Assembly: GCF_000708205.1 (NCBI RefSeq)
Contig: NW_014575562.1
Span: 1,616-65,615 of the forward strand
DNA length: 64,000 nucleotides
Direction of reading: 5' to 3'
DNA from: Mixia osmundae IAM 14324
Lineage: Eukaryota; Basidiomycota; Mixiomycetes; Mixiales; Mixiaceae
Below are positions 22,483 to 33,392 of this stretch, in pieces. Every line of letters starts with the position of its first letter. Positions within the stretch are counted from its first letter, which is position 1. Both the position numbers and the translations under genes were made by a program. The notes under the pieces are model-generated. The model had not been told where the DNA came from, searched no databases, and saw only the letters and a program-made list of their open reading frames with translations.

Positions 22483-22864
22483 GACGGCGGCGGCGGCGGC
22501 GGCTTTAAGAGGTGTTCAGATCGACCGAAGCGGCAAGCGCGAGATGATCGTGAGGGGTGGCTGAGGGATTCGTTAGTGCTGTGCACTGCGACCAGTCAGA
22601 CTATCTGCTTCTCAGCCTGATAGTCTGAGAATGTCGGCAGTGATAGGAATTTGATAGATGCGCAAGCCAACAGATGTTCGCGATAGTCTCCGCGGGTTTA
22701 GCGCTTGGCTTGTCTGTGGCCCGATGTATGCAAAGGTCGACGAAGACGAGGTTGGGCGGTGGAGGCCTTTATAAGTCGGCCTCGCTAGCGCCGACACGCC
22801 GGACTCGCCTGGTTTCGTTCGACTTTTTAACTCCGACACGGCAAGGAGCGACAGTCGCTGAAAA
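22483..22864. promoter_or_regulatory. Divergent intergenic region, MFS exporter / amidase
   Basis: 382 bases lie between the minus-strand MFS ATG (22482) and the plus-strand amidase ATG (22865). This is one of the larger promoters in the window. A GGC/GCC run flanks the MFS start (about 22487-22504). No coding signal and no named motif; the region holds the 5' control elements of both genes by position only. Confidence 0.4.
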
Positions 22865-24611
22865 ATGATAGACCGATCATCATCGTCATCGCGATTTGTC
22901 ATGCAGTCGAACGGCGGAGGCGCAACAGCAGCAGCCACTCGCTTATCGATGACCAAGATCGACCTGCTCGAGGCAACCGTCGAGCAATTACACCAATGTC
23001 TCGATCGTGGCGACATCACTGCAGTCCAGCTATGCAAGGCCTATCTCGCCAGGATCGAGGAGACGAGGCACCTCAATGCAGTCATCGATGTGCCGACAGA
23101 GGCTGCTCTCAAGGAGGCTGAAGAATCTGATGCACGTCGAAAAGCTGGCAAGTCGCTCGGCATTCTCGACGGTATCCCGGTACTTGTAAAGGACAACATC
23201 GCGCTCAGACCGACCAAAGGTGTTCAAACGACCGCGGGATCCTTAGCCCTCGAAGGAGGTATCACTTCGGCCGATGCGACCATTGTGGCCAAGCTACGGT
23301 CGGCAGGGGCTATCATGCTTGCCACTGCCAATCTCACCGAGTGGGCCAACGGAAGGGGTGAAAAGATGCCCAATGGCTGGAGCGCCCGAGGCGGACAGTG
23401 TACTTCGCCCTACCATGAGAGAGGCGATGTCTGCGGCTCAAGCTCTGGTAGTGGTGTTGGTATGGCTATTGGCCTTGCAGCTCTAGCTCTGGGATCAGAG
23501 ACTTGCGGATCAATCTGTATGCCCGCTGGAAGGTGCAACGTCGTTGGCATCAAGCCGACCGTCGGACTGACAAGCCGCTATGGCTGCATTCCTATCCTGG
23601 CCTCTTGTGACTCGCCGGGTCCGATGACACGCACAGTGCGTGATTCGGCCATCCTCTTGCAAGCAATCGTTGGCAAAGATGATGATGACAAGCATTCGCT
23701 TGACCAGCCCGACACGCCGCCTGATTATCTCAAGGCGCTGACGGCGGATGGCCTCAGTGGCGCTCGTATTGGCGTCTTGCGCAGTGTTTACACCGACGCA
23801 TCCGCCGACAATGACTTTCCGCAGTCTATGATTGATATGTATAACGAGCAAATTGCGTCTGTCTTCCCTAAACTGGGTGCCACCCTGGTCGATCCGGCCG
23901 AGCTTATCTGCAGCGAAAGCAAGAAAGACCTCGAAGTTCTCGAAGACGCTCTCTTTGCACTTTCACCCGCAGAGATGTGCAATGGCATAAACTCCTTTAT
24001 CGACTTCCTAGCCACTCGGCCGCCCGGTATCAATACCCTGCGCGACATTGTGTCCTTCAACAGCTCACATGCGAGCGAAGAATTGCCAGCCTGTCGAGCG
24101 AGCCAGGCACAGTGCGTCCTCGGTCACTTGCTCCAGCTATCTGCAGCGTACTGACGGTGCATACAGCTTCATCAAAGCTGTGGAGAATGCTCAAGAAATG
24201 GACGATCCTGCTTACCTGACGCAATTGGCATCGAATTACGAGATAGCGCGGCTGAAGGGTATCGATGCGACGCTCAAGAAATACAATCTTGACGCATTGA
24301 TTGCGCCAAGCGACTCTTGCATCCGTGTATTGCCTGGCTTAGCGGGCTATCCTTTGATCAGCATTCCCTGCGGCTTCATGTCCGAGGATACAAGACCTTT
24401 GGAGCAGACCGACGAGGAGAGGGAGCATGGCTTACCCATATATCCTGGGCCGGGGGTCCCTTTTGGGATCACGTTTGTCGGGACGGCTTATAGCGAGGCT
24501 AAGCTGTTGAAATATGGTTACGCTTATGAGCAAGCGACTCAAATTCGGACAAAGCAAGCACCCATGAGGTCGGCGACTCCCAAGACGCAGCTTGCAGACG
24601 TGAACGTCTAG
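22865..24611 (+). CDS. Amidase signature family hydrolase
   Basis: An amidase-signature enzyme hydrolysing a C-N amide bond; substrate unknown. The Ser-cisSer-Lys triad is complete: the lysine in GIPVLVKDNI, the cis-serine in GSSSGSGVGMAIG and the nucleophile in GSETCGSICMPAG. Other hallmarks are GGITSADATIVAKLRSAGAI, LATANLTEWANGRG and GPMTRTVRDSAILLQA. An intron near 24112-24165 removes the divergent end of the first frame and joins to FIKAVENAQEMDDPAYLTQL, then LDALIAPSD and GYPLISIPCGF, PFGITFVGTAYSEAKLLKYG. ATG could be 22865 or the later Met 13. About 560 residues, the usual fungal length. Ends 29 bases before the convergent HGH1 gene, so the 3' UTRs must overlap. Confidence 0.9.
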
Positions 24612-24640
24612 TATGTTGACAACAACACCATGCAGGAGTT

Positions 24641-26082
24641 TTAGAGGACTTCTATCGCAAGATCTTCGTCCTCTTCCTCATGTTCTACTGTCGCAGAGCC
24701 GACCACTTCTGGCACAGCTTCTATGCGAGTGTCTGGGCCCTCGTCGCGCATAAGCAGATTGACCAGCCTGACGACCGCTTCCGCGACCTATTTGTGATGT
24801 CAGCATACCAAAGACGCGAATGCATCATGCCGACCTCGTGGTCCTGCTCGGATTCGTGCAGGACTTTGACGACGCGATAGGCATTCTTCTGCCGCAAATG
24901 CTCGCGGCCCGTCAGGGTCGTGCAGAGCAGGAGCAAGGTTTCGACGTGAGTGAGTCGAATGTACGGGTCTGGCTCGCGAGTCTTGTCGGAGGAGAGCAGC
25001 TGGATCTCGGTGGGGAACTTTTCCAAGTCCTGCCTTGTGTTGTGAGCATTTGTGAACAGGGTCAGCGAAACTACCTACGTCCAAGTCATAGTCCTCATTG
25101 CCACAGAGCGGTAGCAAGACCTTTGGAAGCATGTTGACGGACGATTCGTCCAGAAGCGCGCCATGTGCTTCTTTGACAAAGCAACAGTTCCTGCATATGT
25201 ACGTAAGCGTAGACCTCGGAAAGCGTCCGACTGCTTGCTTGATGATACTAGCGACGCCGCCTCGTCTGATCGTGCTTGCATGTTCGGTGAAGACAGCCAG
25301 CTTGGTAAGCGGAACGTCCGAAAGATCCTTGCCAGAAGGAATTGGCTGGCCTGGTTGAAGCCTCAAGAGTGCAAGACGACCGGCGGGTAGCTTCGCAGAC
25401 CTATCAGACATGACCACGAGACCCGTGGGATGATCATACCAGAGATATATTGGCGACGACGCTGGCGAGGAAGTCATAAGTCGCGTGTGGGTTGTATGTC
25501 TTGTCGTCACCGAGCAAGAAGACTTGCACGAGCTGCTCAAGCGCGCGAGTTGGATCGCCGGACGTCTGAGGTGATGTCGAAGGCAGCGTGAGTTTGCACA
25601 GGCTTGCTGCCACAGTCTCAGACTTGGTAAGATTTGAGAGCAGCATGCACGCGAGATCGGCCAGCAAAGCTGTCCTCGACTGGGGGACAAATCATGAGCG
25701 AACACTCGGATGTCATCATCATCGTCATCATCACTGACCACGATCGTACGAACGATCCAGCTGAGCATGACGGGGTTGCCGCATTGGCGTTGCACAGATT
25801 CTTGATCGGACAGGTTGATGAGTGCCTTGAGGGCGTCGTGCGCGAGCGCTGCTGCATCTTCTCGAGCGATTCGTCCGAGAGCATCGATCGCCGTCGGGGA
25901 TGCTAGTATGACTTTGCGCAGTGGCTGAGAGGAGGGAGTGAAGCCTGTCACCGCTTCGAGCGCCGCTTTTCGTATTTCTATCTGCGGCGCACTCAGAAAG
26001 CCAAGCAACTAGCTCTGTCGTGGTGAGGTCAATGTGAGGCAAGCATCAGACAGCTGCGCACTTCTCGTACTTGGCCCTCCAT
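24641..26082 (-). CDS. HGH1: HGH1, chaperone for eEF2 folding
   Basis: An armadillo-type protein that in yeast helps fold translation elongation factor 2 together with TRiC/CCT. The first exon is just MEGQ (26082-26071). An intron with a GTACGA donor and CTAG acceptor joins it in phase to LLGFLSAPQIEIRKAALEAV. Then ALINLSDQESVQRQ, DLACMLLSNLTKSETVAASL, KNCCFVKEAHGALLDE, LPKVLLPLCGNEDYD, FPTEIQLLSSDKTREPDPYI and RLTHVETLLLLCTTLTGREH. The signature PxELQxLxxDKxREPDxxIR is fully present. Ends EDLAIEVL at 24641. Several 40-60-base introns; the exact middle joins (about 25590-25700) are less sure. About 380 residues. Confidence 0.88.
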
Positions 26083-26235
26083 CGCTCGGCAAAGCAGCTC
26101 CGGCTCTCCAAAACCCGAACGCAAGAGCTCAAAGTCAGGCTCAAGACTGCCCCAGACTGGCCAGACATGGCAGTGTGTGGAGCGCTCTCCAGCCGATGAC
26201 ACCCACCGGCTGACGAGTGATCCCAGGAGAGCAGC
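26083..26235. promoter_or_regulatory. Divergent promoter, HGH1 / TRAPPC13
   Basis: 153 bases between the two start codons (26082 minus, 26236 plus). It must contain both core promoters. No TATA-like element was seen. Confidence 0.4.
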
Positions 26236-28062
26236 ATGACCGAAGCCCATCCGCTCAGTGTGCGAGTGCTCAGGCTGCTCCGGCCGAGCGCAGCCAAGGA
26301 GGACACTATCTACATCGACAAGGATGCCGTCGACCTGCTCGGCGCCCGCAATAGTCTCCTTCGACAAGATGTAGCGCAATTTTGTGACTTCTCGGCAGCT
26401 CCTCTGCTCGCCCTCTCCTCTGTGTTCGGACAGATCTACCTGGGAGAGACCTTCAATGGCTATCTCGCTGTACACAACGATCAAGACAGCCCCATAACGG
26501 GGGTCAATCTCAAAGTTGAGATGCAGACTGCCCAGAACAGGTGGACACTAGCAGAGACACGCTCGGGTCTGCTCAAGCCACGCGAAAGCCTCGAGACCGT
26601 CGTCAGGCACGAGCTCAAAGAGATTGGCGTGCACTCACTCGTCTGCACTGTCTCGTATACTGTAGCCGAAGGGTCCCAGCAAGGCTTCGCCCCAGAACTG
26701 GGAGCAAGTCAGCGTGTGCTCAAAAAGTCGTTCAAATTCTCAATGTCCAACCCGCTCAGTGTGAAGACGAAGATACACATGGCCAAATCGGTGACGGCTT
26801 TGCTTGACAAGAATCAGCGAGAGACTGCCTATCTCGAGCTGCAGATTCAGAACATGACTTCAGCTCCTCTCGTCTTTGAGCAGATGCGCTTCGAGCCATC
26901 CCAAGGGCTAACATTCGTCGACGCGAACTCGTCCATCTTTGACAACGAGGCAGCTCTGCTATCGCCCGGGGACATCAGGCAGTACCTTTACATCGTCAGC
27001 CCGGCCGTGACTCCTTCTCCGGTCTTCGAGAGTGGCAAGGTCAACGGACAGATGAACCTCGGCAGACTCAATATTGTCTGGCGTACGCCCAATGGCGAGG
27101 GCGGCAAGCTCCAGACGAGTCAGCTGACGCGAAGAATGCAGGCTCCAGCCATACTGAGTGCTCCTGGAAGCTATGCCATGCATGACGAACACGCCATTGC
27201 AGCGAGCAAAAGCGCTACGGTAGTCTCGCCCCAGTCTGCAAACAGCGCTCGCAAGTCGGATGCGACCGAAGCCAAAGGACCAGACGTCTCCGGGCTTACA
27301 TTCGATGTCTCGATCGAGCTACCCGTTGAGCCGCTCACTATACATACACCATTTCAAGTGCGCCTCAGCCTGCGTGTCCGCGACAGGGCCGGTCAGCGTC
27401 GAGTCGTCGTCCTCGCGCTTCAACATGTCAGACCTGTGTCCCTGAGCAGTCCGGCGGATACCACTGCAGCTGCAGGCGATAAAGCACGGCAGTCTGTTCT
27501 GCTTTCGGAGGCTGATCCGCCTGCGAGTCCGGCACCACCGATGCGGAGTCGACTGGCGCCAGCTTCACTTCTGGCTGATCTGACATCTGGAGCACCATCC
27601 CGACGAGCTAGCGCGGATGTCAGTACACCTGAGAGTCTGAGGCGACGCAGTGCGCAAATCGATCCGTACGCTCGCGATGCACTCCTGCAGGCCGCAACGT
27701 CTGCAGCCGTCGTCTCTCATGCAGGCGCTGACATTGTTCTCCCGGCGCCTGAGCCAATCAACCGGCGCGCTGGATACACTGGAAGTATTGAGCCCTCGTC
27801 GACCGTCATTGCCCTGGGTCCATCGCTTATCGAAGTCGAGCCTATCGAGCTTGGAAACGATGAGACCGTCATCCGTGTCGTCGAGCTGTCTTACCTACCG
27901 ACTGAGACGGGTCTACACCATCTCGGCGGCTTGCGTGTACTCGCTCTCGGCATCACGGAAGAAGGCCAGGACGTGAGCGAAGGACGTGACGCGTTCATTG
28001 TGCGCGAAAACAGTGTGCTGGGAGAAATTTACGTGCAAGGTCGCCCGCCACTGCGTCTATAA
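26236..28062 (+). CDS. TRAPPC13 homologue (DUF974), TRAPP tethering complex subunit
   Basis: A subunit of the TRAPP II/III vesicle tethering complexes that act with Ypt/Rab GTPases at the Golgi. A single exon of 608 residues. Family hallmarks are FGQIYLGETFNGYLAVHNDQ, LKPRESLETVVRHELKEIGV, HSLVCTVSY, FKFSMSNPLSVKTKIHMAKS, AYLELQIQNMTSAPLVFEQM, PGDIRQYLYIVSP, MNLGRLNIVWRTPNGEGGKL and QTSQLTRR. The order and spacing match DUF974. The C-terminal half is longer than in animals and contains a Ser/Ala/Pro-rich insert (about residues 395-500) before the final beta-rich part (ETVIRVVELSYLPTETGLHH). Starts 153 bases from the divergent HGH1. Confidence 0.9.
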   Translation: MTEAHPLSVRVLRLLRPSAAKEDTIYIDKDAVDLLGARNSLLRQDVAQFCDFSAAPLLALSSVFGQIYLGETFNGYLAVHNDQDSPITGVNLKVEMQTAQNRWTLAETRSGLLKPRESLETVVRHELKEIGVHSLVCTVSYTVAEGSQQGFAPELGASQRVLKKSFKFSMSNPLSVKTKIHMAKSVTALLDKNQRETAYLELQIQNMTSAPLVFEQMRFEPSQGLTFVDANSSIFDNEAALLSPGDIRQYLYIVSPAVTPSPVFESGKVNGQMNLGRLNIVWRTPNGEGGKLQTSQLTRRMQAPAILSAPGSYAMHDEHAIAASKSATVVSPQSANSARKSDATEAKGPDVSGLTFDVSIELPVEPLTIHTPFQVRLSLRVRDRAGQRRVVVLALQHVRPVSLSSPADTTAAAGDKARQSVLLSEADPPASPAPPMRSRLAPASLLADLTSGAPSRRASADVSTPESLRRRSAQIDPYARDALLQAATSAAVVSHAGADIVLPAPEPINRRAGYTGSIEPSSTVIALGPSLIEVEPIELGNDETVIRVVELSYLPTETGLHHLGGLRVLALGITEEGQDVSEGRDAFIVRENSVLGEIYVQGRPPLRL

Positions 28063-28099
28063 TATGCATACATTCCGTGATATGCACAAGCTCTGTCAT

Positions 28100-28447
28100 T
28101 CACTTCTTGCCCGACCTGCTTGACCTCATGAGCATCGGGCGCTATAGTGCATATTGCAAGCCCACTTTTTTATGCCAGCGCCGCCCATAGGACCGCCTTT
28201 GGCAGCTCTCAGCTGCAGGGCCACGTCAGTGCGTGCAGCATGAGTACGCTCGGCGGCCTACGGCAGCCTCCTTGGTCGCAGCAGCATCAGCCTTTTGCTT
28301 TGCCTTGAAAGCAAGATCATCTTCATCTTCTTCACCTGTACGCAAGTCTGTCAGCAAGGACGACGTGAGGCTCTCAACACCGAACACACGCTTCTCCTTT
28401 TTTGGCGCCTTGAGGGGCTTCGCCTTGCCTCCTGCTCGGCCAGTCAT
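28100..28447 (-). CDS. TMA7: TMA7, translation machinery-associated protein
   Basis: A tiny ribosome-associated protein (64 residues in yeast). ATG at 28447: MTGRAGGKAKPLKAPKKEK, the family start. Three introns are needed. The first (GTGTGT...ACAG) joins EKR to EEDEDDLAFKAKQKADAA. The second (GTAGGC...TGCAG) joins KEAA to LRAAKGGPMGGAGIK. The third is 50 bases and ends AAGCAG; it adds a final exon of only 16 bases, GTCGGGCAAGAAGTGA (28115-28100), giving the canonical end GIKKSGKK. Reading through the third intron would give a false tail. Everything conserved in TMA7, including the Lys-rich end, is restored. It shares a 61-base promoter with the divergent neighbour. Confidence 0.9.
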
Positions 28448-28508
28448 TGTCTCGTTTCTCCTGAGCTCCACAAATCTGCGCGACTGCGACATCAACAGGC
28501 GATCCGAG
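28448..28508. promoter_or_regulatory. 61-base bidirectional promoter, TMA7 / small membrane protein
   Basis: Only 61 bases separate the TMA7 ATG (28447, minus) from the neighbour's ATG (28509, plus). Part of this segment is also open in frame with each gene, so the real 5' UTRs are extremely short or the promoters reach into coding sequence. Confidence 0.5.
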
Positions 28509-29111
28509 ATGTCACGCGAACGCAGCATGGCGGCACAGGCTGATGCTCAGTATCTCATGAGGTGTGTGCAGACGGGCGACTGATTGATGCACGATCTCAC
28601 TCGTCAAGACAGGCATGCAGCGATCAAAGTCGTACAAGGGACGGTCATTGCAGTTCCACCTCTTCTGCTGGCCACGCAACTCTACAGGCGTACCTTCTCA
28701 CTCAATCGGTTCCTGAGGGGCAACGCGATTGCTTCGCTTGTCGGCGCTGCAGGCGGCGCTGGTCTGTATTACGGACGGGCGCGCAACTTTGACGATGTTG
28801 CACTGGCAGATCGTGTTCAGAGGCTAAGATCCAACCGCTCGCAGGCTCAAGTGGACGACTGGACGCTCATCGGTAGCATCATCGGCTCACTTCTCACGAC
28901 GACGCTCTTCATGAGACGTGCCAATGTGCTCTACTGCCTCCTTGGCGGCGCATCCCTCGGAGCTGGCGGCGGGGTGCTCACTCACATGTACCAGACGTAC
29001 GGTCTTCAAGGCAGCATCGAAGCTGTCCAAGAGGGTCCACCCGGCGGCAAGATCATTGATGATCTCCAATCGGGCAAGGCAGACGAGGTCCTGAAAGGAA
29101 AGCCTACATAG
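28509..29111 (+). CDS. Small two-TM membrane protein, conserved fungal unknown (DUF1757-like)
   Basis: ATG 28509 (MSRERSMAAQADAQYLM) is joined by a 50-base intron (GTGTGT...AAGACAG) to RHAAIKVVQGTVIAVPPLLL. The joined protein is about 184 residues. It has two or three hydrophobic, Gly/Ala-rich segments (TVIAVPPLLLATQL, AIASLVGAAGGAGLYYGRA, TLIGSIIGSLLTTTLFMRRA, YCLLGGASLGAGGGVLTHMY) and a polar tail ending LKGKPT. The arrangement resembles the fungal DUF1757 proteins as I remember them, which have no established function; the link is tentative. Glycine-rich paired helices suggest a mitochondrial or ER membrane protein. Ends 61 bases before the convergent RRP6. Confidence 0.65.
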
Positions 29112-29172
29112 TCACTTGGGACAATGTTGTATTCGCATGCTCATGCACTATAGTTCACAACAACAGCGCCTG

Positions 29173-31700
29173 CTACTTCTGAAACGTCACATTCTTGTTG
29201 CCGCTCTGTTTGTCCAGCGTCAGCGCCTTTGGCTGGCGACGGAATGCCGGCGTCTCTATTGATGCCTGATCGAGTTTGCTCTTCTTGGCGGCGCGCATTG
29301 CCTGCACATCGAAAGCCTCTTCTTTGTATCCCTCGAGGACAGACTTGCTCTTTGAATAATCATATGGCTCTACTTTGATATGCTCCTTCTTCGACTGTGC
29401 TCTGCTTTGCTTCGGTCGGATCTCGCCCTTTGGCGTGGCCGGGGCATCTGGCCGCGCTCTCTTCTGACACGCGTTTGTCTTCTCCTGCCTGACTGTTTCG
29501 GAGATGTGTAATACGTCGTCGCTGTCATCGCTCGATGAGGCTGCAGACGCTGCGATGGCTTCCTCCACCCGTGACTCCCCAGAGCTGACAGGGACCAGGA
29601 TCGCCGTCGAATGCATGGCAAAGAGTTGCTCCGAAATAGTGCGCTGAATATTCGCGACGGCTTTCTGAGCTGGTGTAGAATCCTGCGTGCGCAACGTCGT
29701 ATAGAAACGGCTTGCACCATCGTTCATCGGCACTGGCATAGGAGGCCAAACTTCTGGCAGAACCTGGCGGATGCGCGGTTCACTCGGACTGGCGACGAGC
29801 GCAGAGATTGACTCTAGTGTCGATCTTGAGGAGACTTCTGTGGCCTGCGGCGTATCGAGGGCAGCTTTGATGACTTGAGCGAGTTCTGAGGCACGCCTCA
29901 GGACCGTCTGTGAAGCTACGCTGCAGCAAGCTAGCACGTCCGCAGGCCGTGTAGGCCTGACGGTTCCCAGCCGGCACACAAGGTGATGGGACATGATATA
30001 CCGAGGCGACTCGTCAAGCTCGCGGGCCAGCTGATCGCGCCAACTGTGAGCTGCCCGGAAAGCGGCAAACTCTGGCCCTCTGCCTGAGCTTGTCTCGCCC
30101 TTAGCCAGGTTGACTCGATATTCTGCACCTTTGTTCATGACACGGACGAGTCCTCGCCAGCCATTTGCTCCGAGTCCGCTCTCGTAATCGTAGTCTGATC
30201 CATGATACGCTTGGCTCGCGACGATACGTGAGCGGCGATCGACACGCTGGAGCAACGTTTCGCTGCCGTCGAGTGCGTGCTCCGGCGTTGGGTCGAGCTT
30301 GGTAGCAATGAGGGCTCTACGTAGATGATCATAGATGTTCAAGAGGTAGTGCGTATCCGAGCGAGCGTAGTCAATCATCTCTTGAGGCAATGGACGCAGG
30401 CGCCAATCTGCCAGCTGATACCGCTTGTCCGGCACAAAGTGGGTATATTTTGTCAGTAAAGAAGCCAGCGATCGCTGGCCGTAGGCTGTACGATCATTAG
30501 GTCGCAGGGTCTGAGATTTGCGAGGAAGACGTACAGAGAACGACGGTGGCATGATAGGTATCGAAGAGATTCACGATGTATAGCCCAAAATCGCGTTGAA
30601 GCCAGATTACATCGGACTGCGCTCCGTGCATGACTTTGACTTTTGCAGGATCTGCAAAGACTTCGTTGAGGCTTTCGAGTCGGTCTCTGACCTCGGAGAC
30701 GAGTGTGTCCACGATCCAGTCGTGGGAGCGAGTGCTGATCTGCATGAGGCAGACGAATCCAACATAGGAGCGGAAGTCGTGATGTTCTAGATCAATGGCA
30801 ATCTCTGCATGGTCTGGTCTCTTGAGCTCTTGCAGCAATCTATCCAGTTGCTCTGCTGTGTCGACATAAGTGAAGGGCGTCGAGGAGAAAGAATCTATAG
30901 CTTTTTTTGAGATTTCGCTTGGGAGGTTATCTGGCGAGGCGAGGAGAGGGAGGGCTTCGATCTCGTGGCTGTAAGGATTGCTCTCGCTGTCATCAGTGCG
31001 GTCAGTAAAAAGGTCGACGCGTGTGCGAAGCTAAACGGCGTGCCTGGTGTCATAGGTAGCAGGGTCGTACGCGACAAGCGCATGAGGCTTGCTTGTCAGC
31101 AAGGGGCGGAACAACTGGCCACGAGCGTTGTTGACAGGCCGCGAGAAGTGGATCTGAGGCTTCTCGAGATCTTTGGCATTCATGAGTGAGGCGGGCAATC
31201 TCTGACGAAGCTCGGCAGATCAGCGCGAGCCAGATTCGAGAACAAAGTGGGTGGACCTGATCAGTGGTTTGCGATGTAGTTTGGAGAGGCTTGGGCTTGT
31301 GTCTGCCGGACAAGAGATCGAGCTGGGCGTCCTACAAGCCACGCAAGATGAGCTATGTGGTTGGGTTGGCGGAGGCCGAACGAACAGCAGCTTCAAGGAG
31401 ATGATCGACGACATGAACGACTGATCTCTCAAAGCGGTCGGTGACATCGTCAATGTCCTGCAGCTCATCTGAAGATTCTTCGTGCAGCGATGATCTGACC
31501 AGGCCAAGCAGCTTGTTGGTGAGTTCAAGGACATGCCGAGAGGCAGAATGGGCGTCGCTTGCAAAACGATCAGAGACTGTACGGCAGTAGGCTACGTCCT
31601 TGAGCTGCCGTGCCGCTACTGTTGCCGGCTTGATGACCTGACTGATGGAGCTCTGATAGGCCTCCCAGTCTTGACCTGGGTCCGTTGTAGCCATGGCCAT
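29173..31700 (-). CDS. RRP6: Nuclear exosome 3'-5' exoribonuclease RRP6
   Basis: The nuclear catalytic subunit of the RNA exosome, trimming rRNA, snoRNA and cryptic transcripts. The N-terminal PMC2NT domain (interaction with Rrp47) starts at ATG 31700 ([20 protein letters not shown]). Then come [13 protein letters not shown]-type linker sequence, [19 protein letters not shown] and the DEDDy nuclease: [14 protein letters not shown] (D, E), [20 protein letters not shown] (D) and [20 protein letters not shown] (Y, D). All catalytic residues are present. The HRDC domain follows ([32 protein letters not shown]). A basic C-terminal tail ([31 protein letters not shown]) fits nuclear import. Several short introns between 31313 and 30497. 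About 800 residues. Shares a 92-base promoter with the PCS60-like gene. Confidence 0.93.
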
Positions 31701-31792
31701 GGGCAGAGTAGTGACGTCTGTCGCCCTCTTATATATATAAGGAGCAGAATGCGCGGACAAAATCGATCCTCTCATCAACGGCTCGACAGACG
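31701..31792. promoter_or_regulatory. 92-base divergent promoter with central TATA-like box
   Basis: Between the RRP6 ATG (31700, minus) and the PCS60-like ATG (31793, plus). A near-palindromic TTATATATATAA lies at 31729-31740, 51 bases before the plus-strand ATG and 29 before the minus-strand ATG. Being symmetric, it could serve either direction, although the plus-strand gene has the more usual distance. Confidence 0.5.
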
Positions 31793-33392
31793 ATGACGAC
31801 ATTCGCCAGCTTGGTCAGGCACGATGACAGGCCGGCTATCGTACTGCCTCGTTCGGCAACGGGTGTCAACGCTCGTACGGTCTCGCACCACGAACTAGCT
31901 GAGCTCATAACCTCCTTCCAAAGTCAGCTATCCGGTGCAGGCACTCAGCCGGGTGATGTGATTTCTATGAGCCTCATTAACTCGCTCGACTTTGTCATCG
32001 CCTTTCTCGCTGTCGGACTCAACCGCAGCATTGCTGCGCCCCTCAACCCGGCCTACAAGACTTCAGAAGTTGATTTCTATCTTCAGGACACAAAGAGCCG
32101 CTTGCTGATCGTGCCCGCCGGCGCAATCCAAGCCAACACGGAGGCTGTCCAAGCTGCCAGAGCGCTAGCCACGAAAGTGCTCGAGGTTTCAGTCGATCTG
32201 CGCCGTCAGCCTCTCAGGGTCGCGCTCACGTCAGACGGCAAGCCCGTCCCATCTGCATCTGCGGCTGCTGTGCCCAAAGATGATGACGTGGCCCTCATCT
32301 TGCATACTTCAGGCACGACAGGGCGTCCAAAGGCCGTGCCCCTGACGCATCGTAACCTGCTGACGACAATGTCGAATATCAAACGAACATATGCTCTCAC
32401 TGAAGCAGACCGATCTTACCTCGTCATGCCACTCTTTCATGTTCATGGTCTTTTAGCGGGCTTCCTTGCTCCCATCTATGCCGGCGCATCTGCCGTCGTT
32501 CCTCCAAAGTTCTCTGCTGCGACATTTTGGCCGGAGCTCATCGAGAGTAAATGTACCTATTATACCGCTGTACCGACGATACACCAAATCCTTCTCAAGA
32601 CAAAGCTACCCGACAACTTGCCCAAACTACGGTTTATACGGTCATGCTCCTCCGCTCTATCACCCACGACTTTCCACGCGATCGAGGAGACATTCGGCGC
32701 ACCTGTCCTCGAAGCGTATGCCATGACGGAGGCCGCACATCAGATGACGAGCAATCCCTTACCACCTGGCAAGCGACAGCCGGGCAGCGTCGGCGTCGGT
32801 CAAGGCGTCGCCATCCGCACACTGAATGATCACGGCATGGATGTGCCCGAGGGCGAGGTATGCATCAAAGGTCTCAACGTGACCACGGGCTACATCAACA
32901 ACGAAAAGGCCAACAAGGAGTCATTCACCGCCGATGGCTTCTTCAGGACAGGTGACAGAGGCCGACTGGATTCCGAGGGCTATCTCTTCCTGACGGGGCG
33001 AATCAAAGAGCTTATCAACCGAGGGGGTGAGAAACTCAGTCCGCTCGAGATCGATGCCGCCTTACTCGCCGTCGATGGCGTTGCCGAGGCAGTCGCATTT
33101 GGTGTGCCCGATGAAAAGTACGGCGAGACTGTCTGGGCAGCCCTTGTGTTGAAGGACGGCAGCAAGTTGGACGCCAAAAGCATACAAACAGCAGCAGCTG
33201 GAAAGATTAGCAAAGTATGCTTCGCCACCCCTGTACGGGCTCTGCTGATAGTTGATGCAGTTCAAGGTACCCGAGCGTATCTTTCTCGTCGATGCAATCC
33301 CAAAGGCAGCAACCGGCAAGATCTCTCGGCTCAATGTCAGCAAGACGTTCCAGGCCAAGGTCGCCGCACAAGGCAGGCAGAGCAAGCTATAG
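31793..33392 (+). CDS. PCS60: Peroxisomal acyl-CoA/oxalyl-CoA synthetase, PCS60-like
   Basis: An ATP-dependent CoA ligase of the ANL superfamily. Yeast Pcs60 activates oxalate for its breakdown. Hallmarks are the P-loop LILHTSGTTGRPKAVPLTHR, LVMPLFHVHGLLAGFLAP, RFIRSCSSALSP, LEAYAMTEAAHQMTSNPLPP, GKRQPGSVGVGQGV, TADGFFRTGDRGRLDSEGYL, LTGRIKELINRGGEKLSPLE and the hinge/catalytic lysine segment AIPKAATGKISRLNVSK. A last intron (about 33213-33261, GTATGC...ATGCAG) joins GKISK to FKVPERIFLVDAIPKAATGK. The true C-terminus is GRQSKL, a perfect PTS1 peroxisome signal that is invisible if the intron is read through. About 520 residues. Confidence 0.92.
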
